Assembly: GCF_902167145.1 (NCBI RefSeq)
Contig: NC_050100.1
Location: 200,731,974 to 200,795,973 of the forward strand
Origin: Zea mays
Taxonomy: Eukaryota; Streptophyta; Magnoliopsida; Poales; Poaceae
Reading direction: 5' to 3'
DNA length: 64,000 nt
Position 1 is the first letter of the stretch, and every line of letters begins with the position of its first letter. The notes below the pieces were generated by a model. The model did no database searches. It had not been told where the DNA came from and saw only the letters and a list, made by a program, of their open reading frames with translations. This document shows positions 42,428 through 51,463 of the stretch, one piece after another. The position numbers and the translations under genes were made by a program.

Positions 42428-42450
42428 TTGGTCAAAAATGAACGACCATT
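42428..42450. other. Orientation switch R2/F2
   Basis: Reverse sequence ggtcaaaaat is joined directly to forward sequence gaacgaccattttc. Normal continuations would be ccgtagg on the left and gccat before the right part. Overlap at the join is at most two bases (at). Unlike the junctions at 11,982 and 27,540 there is no local hairpin, so this looks like simple end joining. Confidence 0.85.
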
Positions 42451-45339
42451 TTCAATAATACCAGAGGCTAACACCTACGGATTTTTGACCAAGAAATGGT
42501 CTCCACCAAAAATCCAAGAATGTGATCTATGGCAAGGAAACATATGTGGGGTGAGGTGTGTGAGCCTCTGGTCGATGATCAATGGCCACACAACCCCCAT
42601 TTTTGTCGAAAATAGCCATGAACGACCATTTTCAATAATACCGATGGCTAACACCTACGGATTTTTGACCAAGAAATCGTCTCCACCAGAAATCCAAGAA
42701 TATTATCTATGGCAAGGAAACATATGTGGGGTGAGGTGTACGAGCCTCTGGTCGATGATCAATGGCCACACAACCCCCATTTTTCTCGAAACTAGCCATG
42801 AACGACCATTTTCAATAATACAGAAGGCTAACACGTACGGATTTTTGACCAAGAAATGGTCTCCACGAGAAATCCAAGATTGTGTTCTATGGTAATGAAA
42901 CATATGTGGGGTGAGGTGTACGAGCCTCTGGTCGAAGATAAATGGCCACACAACCCCCATTTTTGTCGAAAATAGCCATGAACGACCATTTCCAATAATA
43001 CCGAAGGCTAACACATACGGATTTTTGACCAAGAAATGGTCTCCACCAGAAATCCAAGAATGTGATCTATGGCAAGGAAACATTTGCGGGGTGAGGTGTA
43101 CGAGCCTCTGGTCGATTATCAATGGCCACACAACCCCCATTTTTGTCGAAAATAGCCATGAACGACTATTTTCAATGACACTAAAGGCTAACACCTACGG
43201 ATTTTTTACCAAGAACTGGTTTCCACCATAGATCGAAGAATGTGATATATGGCAAGAAAACATATGTGTAGTGAGGTGTATGAGCCTCTGGTTGAAGATA
43301 AATGGCCACACAACCCCCATTTTTGTCGAAAATAGCCATGAATGACCATTTTCAATAATACCGAAGGCTAACACCTACGGATTTTTGACCAAGAAACGGT
43401 CTCCACCAGAAATCCAAGAATGTGATCTATGGCAAGGAAACATATGTGGGGTGAGGTGTATGAGCCTCTGGTCGATGATCAATGGCCACAGAACTTCTAT
43501 TTTGTCGAAAATAGCCATGAACGACCATTTTCAATGACACTGAAGGCTAACACCTATGGATTTTTGACCAAGAAATGGTCTCCACCATAAATCCAAGAAT
43601 ATGATATATGGCAAGGAAACATACGTGTAGTGAGGTGTATGAGCCTCTGGTCGAAGATCAATGGCGAAACAACCCCCATTTTTATCGAAAATAGCCATGA
43701 ATGACCATTTTCAAAAATACCGAAGGCTAACACATTCGGATTTTTGCCCAAGAAATGGTCTCCACCAGAAATCCAAGAATGTGATCTATGGCAAGGAAAC
43801 ATATGTGGGGTGAGGTGTACGAGCCTCTGGTCGATGATAAATGGCCATACAACCCCCATTATTGTCGAAAATAGCCATGAACGACTATTTTCAATGATAT
43901 TGAAGGCTAACACCTATTGATTTTTGACCAAGAACTGGTCTCCACCATAGATCCAAGAATGTGATCTATGGCAAGAAAACATATGTGTAGTGTGGTGTAT
44001 GAGCCTCTGGTTGAAGATAAATGGCCACACAACCCCCATTTTTGTCGAAAATAGCCATGAACGACCATTTTCAATAATACCGAAGGCTAACAAGTACGGA
44101 TTTTTGACCAAGAAATGGTCTCCACCAGAAATCCAAGAATGTGATCTACGGCAAGGAAACATATGTGGGTGAGGTGTACGAGTGTCTGGTCGACGATCAA
44201 TGGCCACACAACCCCCATTTTGTCGAAAATAGCCATGAACGACCACGACCATTTTCAATAATACTGAAGGCTAACACGTACGAATTTTTGACCAAGAAAT
44301 GGTCTCCACTAGAAATCCAAGAATGTGATCTATGGCAAGGAAACATATGTGGGGTGAGGTGTACGAGCCTCTGGTTGATAATAAATGGCCACACAACCCC
44401 CATTTTTGATGAAAATAGCCATGAACGACCATTTTCAATAATACCGAAGGCTAACACCTACGGATTTTTGACCAACAAATGGTCTCCACCAGAAATCCAA
44501 GAATGTGGTCTATGACAAGGAAACATATGTGGGGTGAGGTGTATGAGCCTTTGGTCGATGATCAATGGCCACACAACCCCCATTTTTGTTGAAAATAGCT
44601 ATGAACGACCATTTTCAATAATACCGAAGGCTAACACCTACGGATTTTTGACCAAGAAATGGTCACCACCAGAAATCCAAGAATGTGATCTATGGCAAGG
44701 AAACATATGTGGGGTGAGGTGTACGAGCCTCTGGTCTATAATCAATGGCCACACAACCCCATTTTTGTCGAAAATAGCCATAAATGACCATTTTCAATAA
44801 TACCGAAGGCTAACACGTTCGGATTTTTAACCAAGAAATGGTCTCCACCAAAAATCCAAGAATGTGATCTATGGCAAGTAAACATATGTGGGGTGAGGTG
44901 TACGAGCCTCTGGTCGATGATAAATGGGCACACAACCCCCATTTTAGTCGAAAATAGCCATGAACGACCATTTTCAATAATATCGAAGGCTAACACCAAC
45001 AGATTTTTGACCAAGAAATTGTCTCCTCCAGAAATCCAAGAATGTGATCTATAGCAAGAAAATATATGTGGGGTGAAGTGTACAAGCCTCTGGTCGATGA
45101 TCAATGGCCACACAACCCCCATTTTGGTCGAAAATAGCCATGAACGACCATTTTCAATGACACTGAAGGCTAACACCTATGGATTTTTGACCAAGAAATG
45201 GTCTCCACCAGAAATCCAAGAATGTGGTCTATGGCAAGGAAACATATGTGGGGTGAGGTGTATGAGCCTTTGGTCGATGATCAATTGCCACACAACCCCC
45301 ATTTTTGTCGAAAATAGCCATGAACGACCATTTTCAATA
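42440..45339 (+). repeat. knob180 satellite array, forward-oriented block F2
   Basis: This short forward block holds about 16 monomers. Its first part (42.6-43.2 kb) is the reverse complement of variants at about 10.8-11.6 kb in R1. Its last part (44.1-45.3 kb) matches 12.2-13.4 kb in F1 in the same orientation, including the 6-bp duplication marker. The block ends inside a monomer at ttttcaata, where the truncated LTR begins. Confidence 0.92.
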
Positions 45340-45386
45340 GTCAAATTACGTTTTTGAGGACCTTCGGAAGCCGAAGGCCCCCAACA
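45340..45386 (-). repeat. 3' LTR remnant (first 47 bp of the LTR)
   Basis: This matches 52,099-52,145 with one C/T difference and is directly followed, on the minus-strand upstream side, by the polypurine tract. Reading on the minus strand, the next LTR base is replaced by knob satellite. The last satellite bases caatag and the LTR context catagtcaaa overlap by atag or atagt, so the join has about 4-5 bp of microhomology. Confidence 0.88.
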
Positions 45387-45399
45387 GTAGCCCCTCGCA
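45387..45399 (-). promoter_or_regulatory. Polypurine tract next to 3' LTR
   Basis: On the minus strand this reads GCGAGGGGCTAC immediately before TGTTGGGGG. A G/A-rich tract touching the 3' LTR is the usual plus-strand DNA primer site of LTR elements and fixes the position of the LTR edge. Confidence 0.75.
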
Positions 45400-45692
45400 A
45401 TATTAATTTGCTGTACTGATAAATTCATATTGCGATATGGACGAAGGCCTTAAGCCGAAGGTCCAAAAAAACACCTTCCCCTTGCTAGAATAGCAATCAG
45501 TCTTTGACAAGCGGGACCCTCTAGTTTTCAATGCTTTGGCGTATAAATAAGAGCTCATCCCGAGTTATTTGACATGCTCTTTTGCCAACTGTTTTTACTC
45601 TCCCAACCTTTAGCCTACGCGCAACAACCTTTGCCCGACCTTTTAAATTTTAAGGCTTCGGAGTTGAGAGCACTTTCTCAGCGTTTGCAAGG
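45400..45692 (+). promoter_or_regulatory. Promoter and 5' leader of the antisense gene
   Basis: A consensus TATA box, TATAAATA, lies at 45,542-45,549, about 145 bp before the ATG at 45,693. Transcription would be expected to start about 30 bp after it, near 45,575-45,580. The rest of this stretch has no reading frame of note. Because the box is on the opposite strand to gag, the accessory gene would be transcribed independently of the LTR promoter. Confidence 0.6.
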
Positions 45693-46114
45693 ATGTCTGA
45701 AGATAACAAAGTTGTTGGTGATTCGAAGCTGAGTCTTTCTGAGGAAATGCATCTGGGTTTTCTTCAATCTATGTCGAAGACTAATATAGAGAAGATTACT
45801 AAAGAAATTTTGGAAGGTTTATCGGAAGATACTGGTGGCAGCGACAGCTATGATGTGGATAGTGGTGGTGAAGACTCCGAAGATCAACCTTGGCGACCAA
45901 GCCATGCGGTTTTCGGCAAATCAAGTATTAAAGAGAATCATCTTGTCAACATGAGGGAAAGATATTTCCGGGACTTGTTCATTGTGAGGGCTGACGACGG
46001 AGAGAAGACTTGTCCAACTCCTGAGGAAAACGAAGTCGTAGTATTCCGAAGCTTCTTGAAAGCTGGACTACGATTTCCCCTAAGCAGCTTTGTTGTAGAG
46101 GTGCTGAAGATATT

Positions 46115-46156
46115 TGAAATCTACCTCACCAACTTACCCCCGAAGCAATCATAAGG
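46115..46156 (+). other. Frameshift site in the antisense gene
   Basis: The frame opened at 45,693 ends at 46,154, while family-like sequence resumes in the minus-one phase, running unbroken into the frame that contains the Met codon at 46,157. The phase change fits one missing base near 46,124. Confidence 0.72.
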
Positions 46157-47758
46157 ATGAATATCTTCGTGTGGGCCATGAGAAGCCAAGGCCTAGAACC
46201 AGATGCGAAAAGTTTCTGCAACATACACGAATTGTTATACGAGACAAAACCCTGGGGTAAGGAACAGTATCACAACAATTTTGGCTGCTACAGCTTCGGC
46301 TCCCGGTCTGGGTCAAGCTGCCCAGTGCCGACCTTTCGAAAGAGGTGGCCTGGCGACTGGATGACGGAATGGTTTTACGTGAAGAATGACTTGAAATCAC
46401 GAGAAGATATAAAGAAGATCATTATGCGTCCCATCTGGCAACGCTTCGGCCTGCGGAGGCCGAAGGTAGAAATGAATGAAGCAGCCGAAGAATGCCAGAG
46501 AGCCTTCGGAGTTGTTTGCTCTTTTATTGGGACGAGGGATTTGGTCCAGGAACATATTGCCTTCAGAGTATGGCCACTTGTGGAAAAATGGGGAATGCCG
46601 CAGGAGACCATTAAAGAGGCTGACGAAGGTGGACTGGTTAGGCTGAAGTACACTTTTAAGTTCGGAGATAAATTCGTTGAGCCAGATGATGACTGGCTAA
46701 AAAGCATTGAAACTGTAAGTGATGAACTACTTGGGGTATATTCCAAGGCCGAAGATACTGCATTGTCAGCAGCCTTCGGAGGCCGAAAAAAGAAGAGACT
46801 GAACCGAGTGTTTGACGCAATTGGGTTCGTGTACCCCGACTACCACTATCCAGTGCGGGGTCAAAAAAGAAAGAACACTTCCTCTGCGAAGGAAACTACT
46901 TCAGCCGCTCCTAGTGAGCCGACGCCGAAGAGGAAAAGGGTAAAGGTTCTCACACACCGGCCACGTTACATTGAACTGGCCACAGTGGAGTTCGCCGGTG
47001 AGACCTCTTCGGCCACCGAAGCTAAAGAATCAACTCTGCTGCCAGGAATCAAAGAGCTAGTCGAAGAGCCAGCAACTGAAAAGGTAGAAGAAGCAAAGAC
47101 TGAAGAATCGAAAACATTAGAAGTTTTAAGCCCTTCAGCAAAAATTGAGTCAGAAAAAAGCCAGGAGGGTCCAATAGTGACCCCGAAAAGAAAAAGGATG
47201 GTTAATGTGTTAGATGTTTTGGAGACAATTAAATCTTCGAGCATAACTCCAAAGAAAACCATTGGAACTTCTGAAGTGTCTACTGAAGCCTTTGTTGCTG
47301 AAACTTCGAAGCAACAACCTGAAGCTGAAGCTGGGCCTTCAGAGCTCTCCAAGGAATAACCTTTGGAAATCGAAGAAACAAAGGTTACAAAGGCAGCATT
47401 GGAAGCCGAAAAAATAAAAATGTCAGAGCCAATTTCGGTTGAAGGAATTGACACTGCTGCCGCCGAAGCACCTTCCAACATAAGCGATTACATTGTAGGA
47501 CATGCTTCGGGGAAAAAACTATCTGAAGAAGAGATTTATGAAGCTAATCACTATGCTAGAGAATTAAAATATCCGAAGGGAGCATTAGTGTTCAATGGAA
47601 TAGACGAAGATGACTTCATATACTGCCTCCCTGATAATAAAGAATTATCTGTCTGCCGGGAGATGGCTAGGAGTATGGGGTTTCCGAAACTTGAAGCTGG
47701 ATTATGCGCTATGACGAAGGAGGATCTTGCGGATAGCCTTGCATACAATAGCATGAAG

Positions 47759-47835
47759 GTGCGAGAATTGTATATTTAAAAATTTACAATTTTTGAATCA
47801 TTCTTTTATTCTTATACTAATTCTTGTATATATAG
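47759..47835 (+). other. Intron 1 of the antisense gene
   Basis: A 77-bp AT-rich segment starts GTGCGAG and ends TATATATAG. It is bounded by AAG before the donor and GGTTTAG after the acceptor. It lies between complete codons (phase 0), and removing it joins the frame ending NSMK to the frame beginning with the coiled-coil exon. An in-frame TAA inside it supports splicing. Confidence 0.75.
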
Positions 47836-48628
47836 GGTTTAGTATTGAGTAACGCGCTGAGAGCGCAAAAGAATGCCGAAGACGAGAGCTATAATATTGC
47901 TTTCGACAATCTACGATCAGAGGTTATCAAGCTGAGGAACGAAGCTCTGGAAAAAGATAAAATTCTGCTTACATTGGTGGACAAGATAAAGGAAGACGAA
48001 GCTACCTCTAAGGCTCAAGCTGAAGCCCAAAAACGCGAAATTAAAGATCTTCAGAAACAGCTAGCCAGAGCTAAGGAAGAGCGTATTCTTGAAGAGACAA
48101 AACGAGAGCTTAGTGATTAATGGGCCAATCATTTAGAAATAAATGTTAAAGAGCTTCGTGCCTCCCAGAGAAGATGCTATGTTAAATCCATAGAGTGTGT
48201 TAAGAAGATAAAATCCAGCTTCGCCAACGTTGGCGCATTCTCTAGCGAAGAGAATTTCTCAAGGGGCAATCCCGAAGGTCCGATGGAATGGATCAGTAAC
48301 GAAGCTGAGGCCTTCGAAGAAATCCTGAATAGCCGCGGAGACATATGTGCTTTTTCGGGTGCTAGAGGAATTGCTACTGTTTTGGAGAAGAAAGGTTGTG
48401 TGCATGTAAAATCTTTAGCACAATCCGAAGCTACTTTGTCCTCCGAAGACATTAAAGACCCTTCAGCCGAAGCAAGCATGATCGGCGGAAAATTTTTCAC
48501 CGATATCTGGGACAATGGCGGCCGAGAAATGGAGCAAGAAATTATTCAAAAGAGCGAAAAAGGCATCCATGATGCTAGAAAAGTAGTGGCGGCTGCCGAG
48601 AAAAGTACAGAGCCCGAAGGGCAAATAG

Positions 48629-48724
48629 GTATTAATTAGTGATTTTTATTATGTTGTAATTTTTGATTCCAGACTTTGTTCACGGTTTGTAATAGTAATA
48701 TAGTCGTATCTTCTCTTCCCTCAG
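48629..48724 (+). other. Intron 2 of the antisense gene
   Basis: A 96-bp T-rich segment starts GTATTAATT and ends with the pyrimidine-rich acceptor cttctcttccctcag. The phase is 1: the last exon base G joins AA to restore a Glu codon. Unspliced reading would stop at 48,637-48,639. Confidence 0.72.
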
Positions 48725-48858
48725 AACCTGCTGAGGCGTCTCCGGGCCCCCACCCGAAGGGGGACGATGAAATTAGAAAAATGGTCGAAGCCATTATGGA
48801 CAAGGTTGTCGACCAACTACTGAACGAAGCTGCAGAAATAGTTCTTAAGGAGGATTAA

Positions 48859-49353
48859 ATGCTACTGTAGAAACATTTGGAACGTAACGTGTGTAATATA
48901 TTGTAACTTTGAATGTAATATATAATCTATGTATAGTTTAATTCTTTACGATGCATGAAATCTTGCATACATACCATTTTTTGAGCCTTCGGCAAAAAAA
49001 CACCTTCCCTTCTTTTCATGCTTCGTGAAGAAAATCTTATATCACAAGAAATTGCATACTTCCCTGATGAAGAATATTCAAGCTTCGTGAAATATTCTCC
49101 GAAGCTATAGAAAAGTTTTTGTTGCCTCTCTAATGAAGCTACACTTCTTCTCGATTTGTCTTGTGCCTTAGCACGATTTTCTCTTTTCCAAAATATTCTC
49201 CGAAGATCAATACTGTATCCCCTTCTTGTTCCACATGCAATATGCTGTATGGTGCTTATGTTATGCAGAATGATGTGATGATGTTATGTTATGCAAAATG
49301 ATATTTGTGCCGCAGATACATATCCCTGTAATAGAGCACACACACTTTTTATA
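48859..49353. other. AT-rich non-coding segment of the retrotransposon
   Basis: The 3' flank of the antisense gene is rich in TGTAAT-type motifs and then in repeated gcttcgtgaa and ttctccgaag words. No reading frame with recognisable content occurs on either strand. Confidence 0.6.
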
Positions 49354-49571
49354 TCAGCGCTGACTTTTTGCTGTAAGCCTCCCTTAGGAGCTTCTTCGCC
49401 TTTTACTTTCAGCGGAATCAGCGTTTATTTTTCGCTGTAAGCCTCCCTTAGGAGCTTCTTCGCCTTTTACTTTCAGCGGAATCAGCGTTTATTTTTCGCT
49501 GTAAGCCTCCCTTAGGAGCTTCTTCACCTTTTACTTTCGGCGGAATCAGCGCTGACTTTTCGCTGTAAGCT
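49354..49571. repeat. 64-bp tandem repeat inside the retrotransposon, about 3.4 copies
   Basis: Copies start at 49,354, 49,418, 49,482 and 49,546 (partial). Each runs tcagcg, then a T-rich stretch, gctgtaagcctccc, ttaggagcttcttc and cttttactttc. Copies differ at a few sites, such as cgctga against cgttta and cttcgcc against cttcacc. It lies between gag and the antisense gene, where pol would start in an autonomous element. Confidence 0.85.
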
Positions 49572-49872
49572 CAGAAGACTTACTCTGCGCTCCCTTAGGA
49601 ACGACTTTTTACTGTTCCGAACAATTTGCACTTTGTCCGTTAGAACAAATTTTTGATAATACAAAGGTCCTTCATGCCACCATAAATTCGTATGCTTCGG
49701 CAACTCAAGCCTATGGAAAAGACATATTTTTATTATGGTAAAAGACGAAAGTGTTACAAGAAATTGAAAAACGATAAAGGACACTTAAACTTCCCAAAAT
49801 TGTTCCTTATTAACAAAAAAGTAATACTGAATGTAAAAATGCGAAAAAACTGCTGTTTAGGTAGGATATTTA
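49572..49872. other. Non-coding stretch downstream of gag
   Basis: AT-rich sequence between the end of gag and the 64-bp repeats. No protease or reverse transcriptase motif is visible in any frame; short frames here look random. Confidence 0.6.
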
Positions 49873-51390
49873 TCAATAAATGTGCTTCGACTCTGGCACA
49901 GTGCTATTGACTATGCGAGCTTCGGACTCCTCTCTGAAGTCCCTCTGAAGGTGATTGTGCTGACTCCCTTCTGGCTGCTGTCCTCGCTGCGTCAGCGGTG
50001 GCGGTGGAGGCTGTTGCCAAGATGCTTGGGGTTGGCTTGCTGAAGCAACAGAAGCTGCAGGGTGGTTGCCTACATATTCTGGAATATAAGGCGAATGATA
50101 CGAAGCAGTATGCATGACCTGCTTCGGCTGACTTTGTTGCGCTGCTGCTTCTGCTATCTCCTTCTGCTTCTGGATGGTGACGTGGCACATCCTGGTGGTA
50201 TGGCCCTTGTCTTCACCACAGAATAGGCAGTAAATTTTTCTTGGCTGATCTCCAAACCTTCCCCCGAAGCCTCTGGCGCCTCTGCCCCTTGGCGCTGGCG
50301 GCCGAGCAGAGCTTTGTTCTTGGCCCGAAGCTTGCGAAGAGTATTGTGGCCTTTGCTGTTGGCTGCCTCGATCATCGCCTTGAGCGGAGTTATGAATTGA
50401 CCTGACATGCCTCGGATGAAATCTTCCTCCGAAGCCCCTGGTCATCTCAGAGAACCTGAATGCCTCCTCCCTTCTCTGGCGGAAGTCATTGTCAGCTCGA
50501 ATATACTCGTCCATCTTCTGGAGCAGCTTCTCCAAGGTTTGTGGTGGCTTCCTGGCAAAGTATTGTGCTGAGGGTCCCGGCCGAAGTCCCTTAATCATGG
50601 CCTCAATGACAATTTCATTGGGCACTGTTGGCGATTGTGCCCTCAGACGCAGAAACCTTCGGACATACGCCTGAAGGTATTCTTCGTGGTCCTGGGTACA
50701 CTGGAATAGAGCTTGAGCAGTAACTGGCTTCGTCTGAAACCCTTGGAAGCTAGTTATCAGCATATCCTTCAACTTTTGCCAAGAAGTGATTGTCCCTGGC
50801 CGAAGAGAGGAGTACCAGGTCTGAGCGACGCTCTTGACAGCCATGACAAAAGACTTTGCCATGACTGCAGTATTGCCACCATATGAAGATATGGTTGCTT
50901 CGCAGCTCATCAAGAATTGCTTCGGGTCTGTATGACCGTCGTACATGGGGAGCTGGGGCGGCTTGTACGACTGGGGCCATGGTGTAGCCTGCAGTTCTGT
51001 TGAGAGAGGAGAAGCATCATCGAAAGCAAAATTTCCATGATGGAAATCTTCATACCAGTCGTCCTCATTGTAAAAGCCTTCCTGATGGAGCTCTCTGCGC
51101 GGAGGCCTTCGGTTCTGATCATCTTGAACAAGATGACGAACCTCTTCCGAAGCTTGATCTATCTGTCTCTGAAGATCAGCTAGACGAGCCATCTTCTCCT
51201 TTTTTCGTTGCACCTGCTGCTGAAGGATCTCCAGGTTTTGGATCTCCTGATCCAAGTCGTCCTCCGGAGGCGTTGGACTAACGGCCTTCCTCTTCTGGCT
51301 TCGGGCCACCCTAAGGGAAAGGACATCCTGATTGGGGTCCAGCGGCTGCAGAGTGGCAGCCCCTGTTGCTGAAGCTTTTTTCGGTGGCAT
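49873..51390 (-). CDS. gag: Retrotransposon Gag polyprotein (intact, 505 aa)
   Basis: This is the structural protein that would form the cytoplasmic virus-like particle and package element RNA. The ATG at 51,388-51,390 is the first after the primer-binding site and the frame is uninterrupted. Residues 45-90 are Gln/Glu/Lys/Leu-rich and probably a coiled coil. Residues about 140-300 fit the retrotransposon Gag domain, with the typical QTWYSSL and WQKLKDMLITSF motifs, LQAYVRRF and a later AMIKGLRPG. Residues 310-385 are Gly/Arg-rich. A zinc knuckle follows with C388, C391, H397 and C402, spaced CX2CX5HX4C instead of the classic CX2CX4HX4C. The C-terminus is Gln/Pro-rich. No protease, reverse transcriptase or integrase follows in frame or by frameshift. 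Transcription would start from the LTR TATA box. The intact frame, beside a broken antisense gene, suggests fairly recent insertion or selection on gag. Confidence 0.9.
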   Translation of the reverse strand: MPPKKASATGAATLQPLDPNQDVLSLRVARSQKRKAVSPTPPEDDLDQEIQNLEILQQQVQRKKEKMARLADLQRQIDQASEEVRHLVQDDQNRRPPRRELHQEGFYNEDDWYEDFHHGNFAFDDASPLSTELQATPWPQSYKPPQLPMYDGHTDPKQFLMSCEATISSYGGNTAVMAKSFVMAVKSVAQTWYSSLRPGTITSWQKLKDMLITSFQGFQTKPVTAQALFQCTQDHEEYLQAYVRRFLRLRAQSPTVPNEIVIEAMIKGLRPGPSAQYFARKPPQTLEKLLQKMDEYIRADNDFRQRREEAFRFSEMTRGFGGRFHPRHVRSIHNSAQGDDRGSQQQRPQYSSQASGQEQSSARPPAPRGRGARGFGGRFGDQPRKIYCLFCGEDKGHTTRMCHVTIQKQKEIAEAAAQQSQPKQVMHTASYHSPYIPEYVGNHPAASVASASQPQASWQQPPPPPLTQRGQQPEGSQHNHLQRDFREESEARIVNSTVPESKHIY

Positions 51391-51444
51391 GACGAAGGTG
51401 ATGCTTGCCGAAGGTATTCAAAGCTCAAGAAATGGAAGTGAGTT
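51391..51444 (-). other. Leader between primer-binding site and gag
   Basis: A short untranslated leader of about 54 bases containing the upstream context of the gag ATG. No other signal was recognised. Confidence 0.6.
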
Positions 51445-51462
51445 CACCGGAGGTGGGCGCCA
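51445..51462 (-). promoter_or_regulatory. tRNA primer-binding site
   Basis: On the minus strand TGGCGCCCACCTCCGGTG follows the LTR edge after one base. It has the TGG start required to pair with the CCA end of a tRNA and resembles the TGGCGCCCACC primer sites common in grass Ty3-type elements. I do not assign the tRNA. Confidence 0.75.
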
Positions 51463-51463
51463 A

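Larger units (their letters stand above)
27550..42439 (-). repeat. knob180 satellite array, reverse-oriented block R2
   Basis: This block holds about 83 monomers in reverse orientation. It contains two tandem segmental duplications (1,979-bp and 1,256-bp spacing, listed separately) between 28.9 and 34.6 kb, so this arm is about 2.2 kb longer than its mirror in F1. It stops at 42,439, where forward units begin. No gene is present; the 299-codon frame at 37,404-38,303 is five satellite units read through. Confidence 0.93.
45693..48858 (+). pseudogene. Antisense accessory gene of the retrotransposon (gypsy-type transposon domain), inactivated
   Basis: A three-exon gene runs opposite to gag. Exon 1 (45,693-47,758) starts with an acidic serine-rich region and continues with a segment around FRSFLKAGLRFPLSSFVVE and WAMRSQGLEPDAKSF, resembling the plant 'putative gypsy type transposon' proteins. 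Two basic clusters follow (PKRKRVKV near 46,924; PKRKRMVNV near 47,183), which look like nuclear localisation signals, and then a Glu-rich tail. Exon 2 (47,836-48,628) is rich in heptad-like Leu/Glu/Lys and probably forms a coiled coil. Exon 3 (48,725-48,858) is short. Three lesions are visible: a one-base loss near 46,124, after which the conserved frame continues in another phase, and in-frame TAA codons at 47,357 and 48,118. No catalytic motif was seen and its biochemical role is unknown. Antisense genes of this type are known in grass LTR elements. Confidence 0.72.

Noticed and set aside
1..45339. Dozens of 60-299 codon reading frames on both strands with peptides such as WPLIIDQRLVHL or ENSHERPFSI
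   Set aside because: They are 60-residue periodic translations of the 180-bp satellite, start at arbitrary Met codons, end wherever a monomer variant makes a stop, and occur on both strands of the same DNA. Not annotated as genes.
45177..45428. 83-codon minus-strand frame crossing the satellite/LTR junction
   Set aside because: It is a chance fusion of polypurine-tract and LTR sequence with satellite; no evidence of expression or conservation.
45387..49872. Possible pol gene (protease, reverse transcriptase, integrase) of the retrotransposon
   Set aside because: No frame on the minus strand between gag and the polypurine tract shows pol motifs; the space holds 64-bp repeats and an antisense gene.
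49904..51281. Shorter frames overlapping gag on both strands, 60-94 codons
   Set aside because: They lie in other phases of the intact gag gene, have biased composition from the Gln/Pro/Arg-rich coding strand and no recognisable domain.
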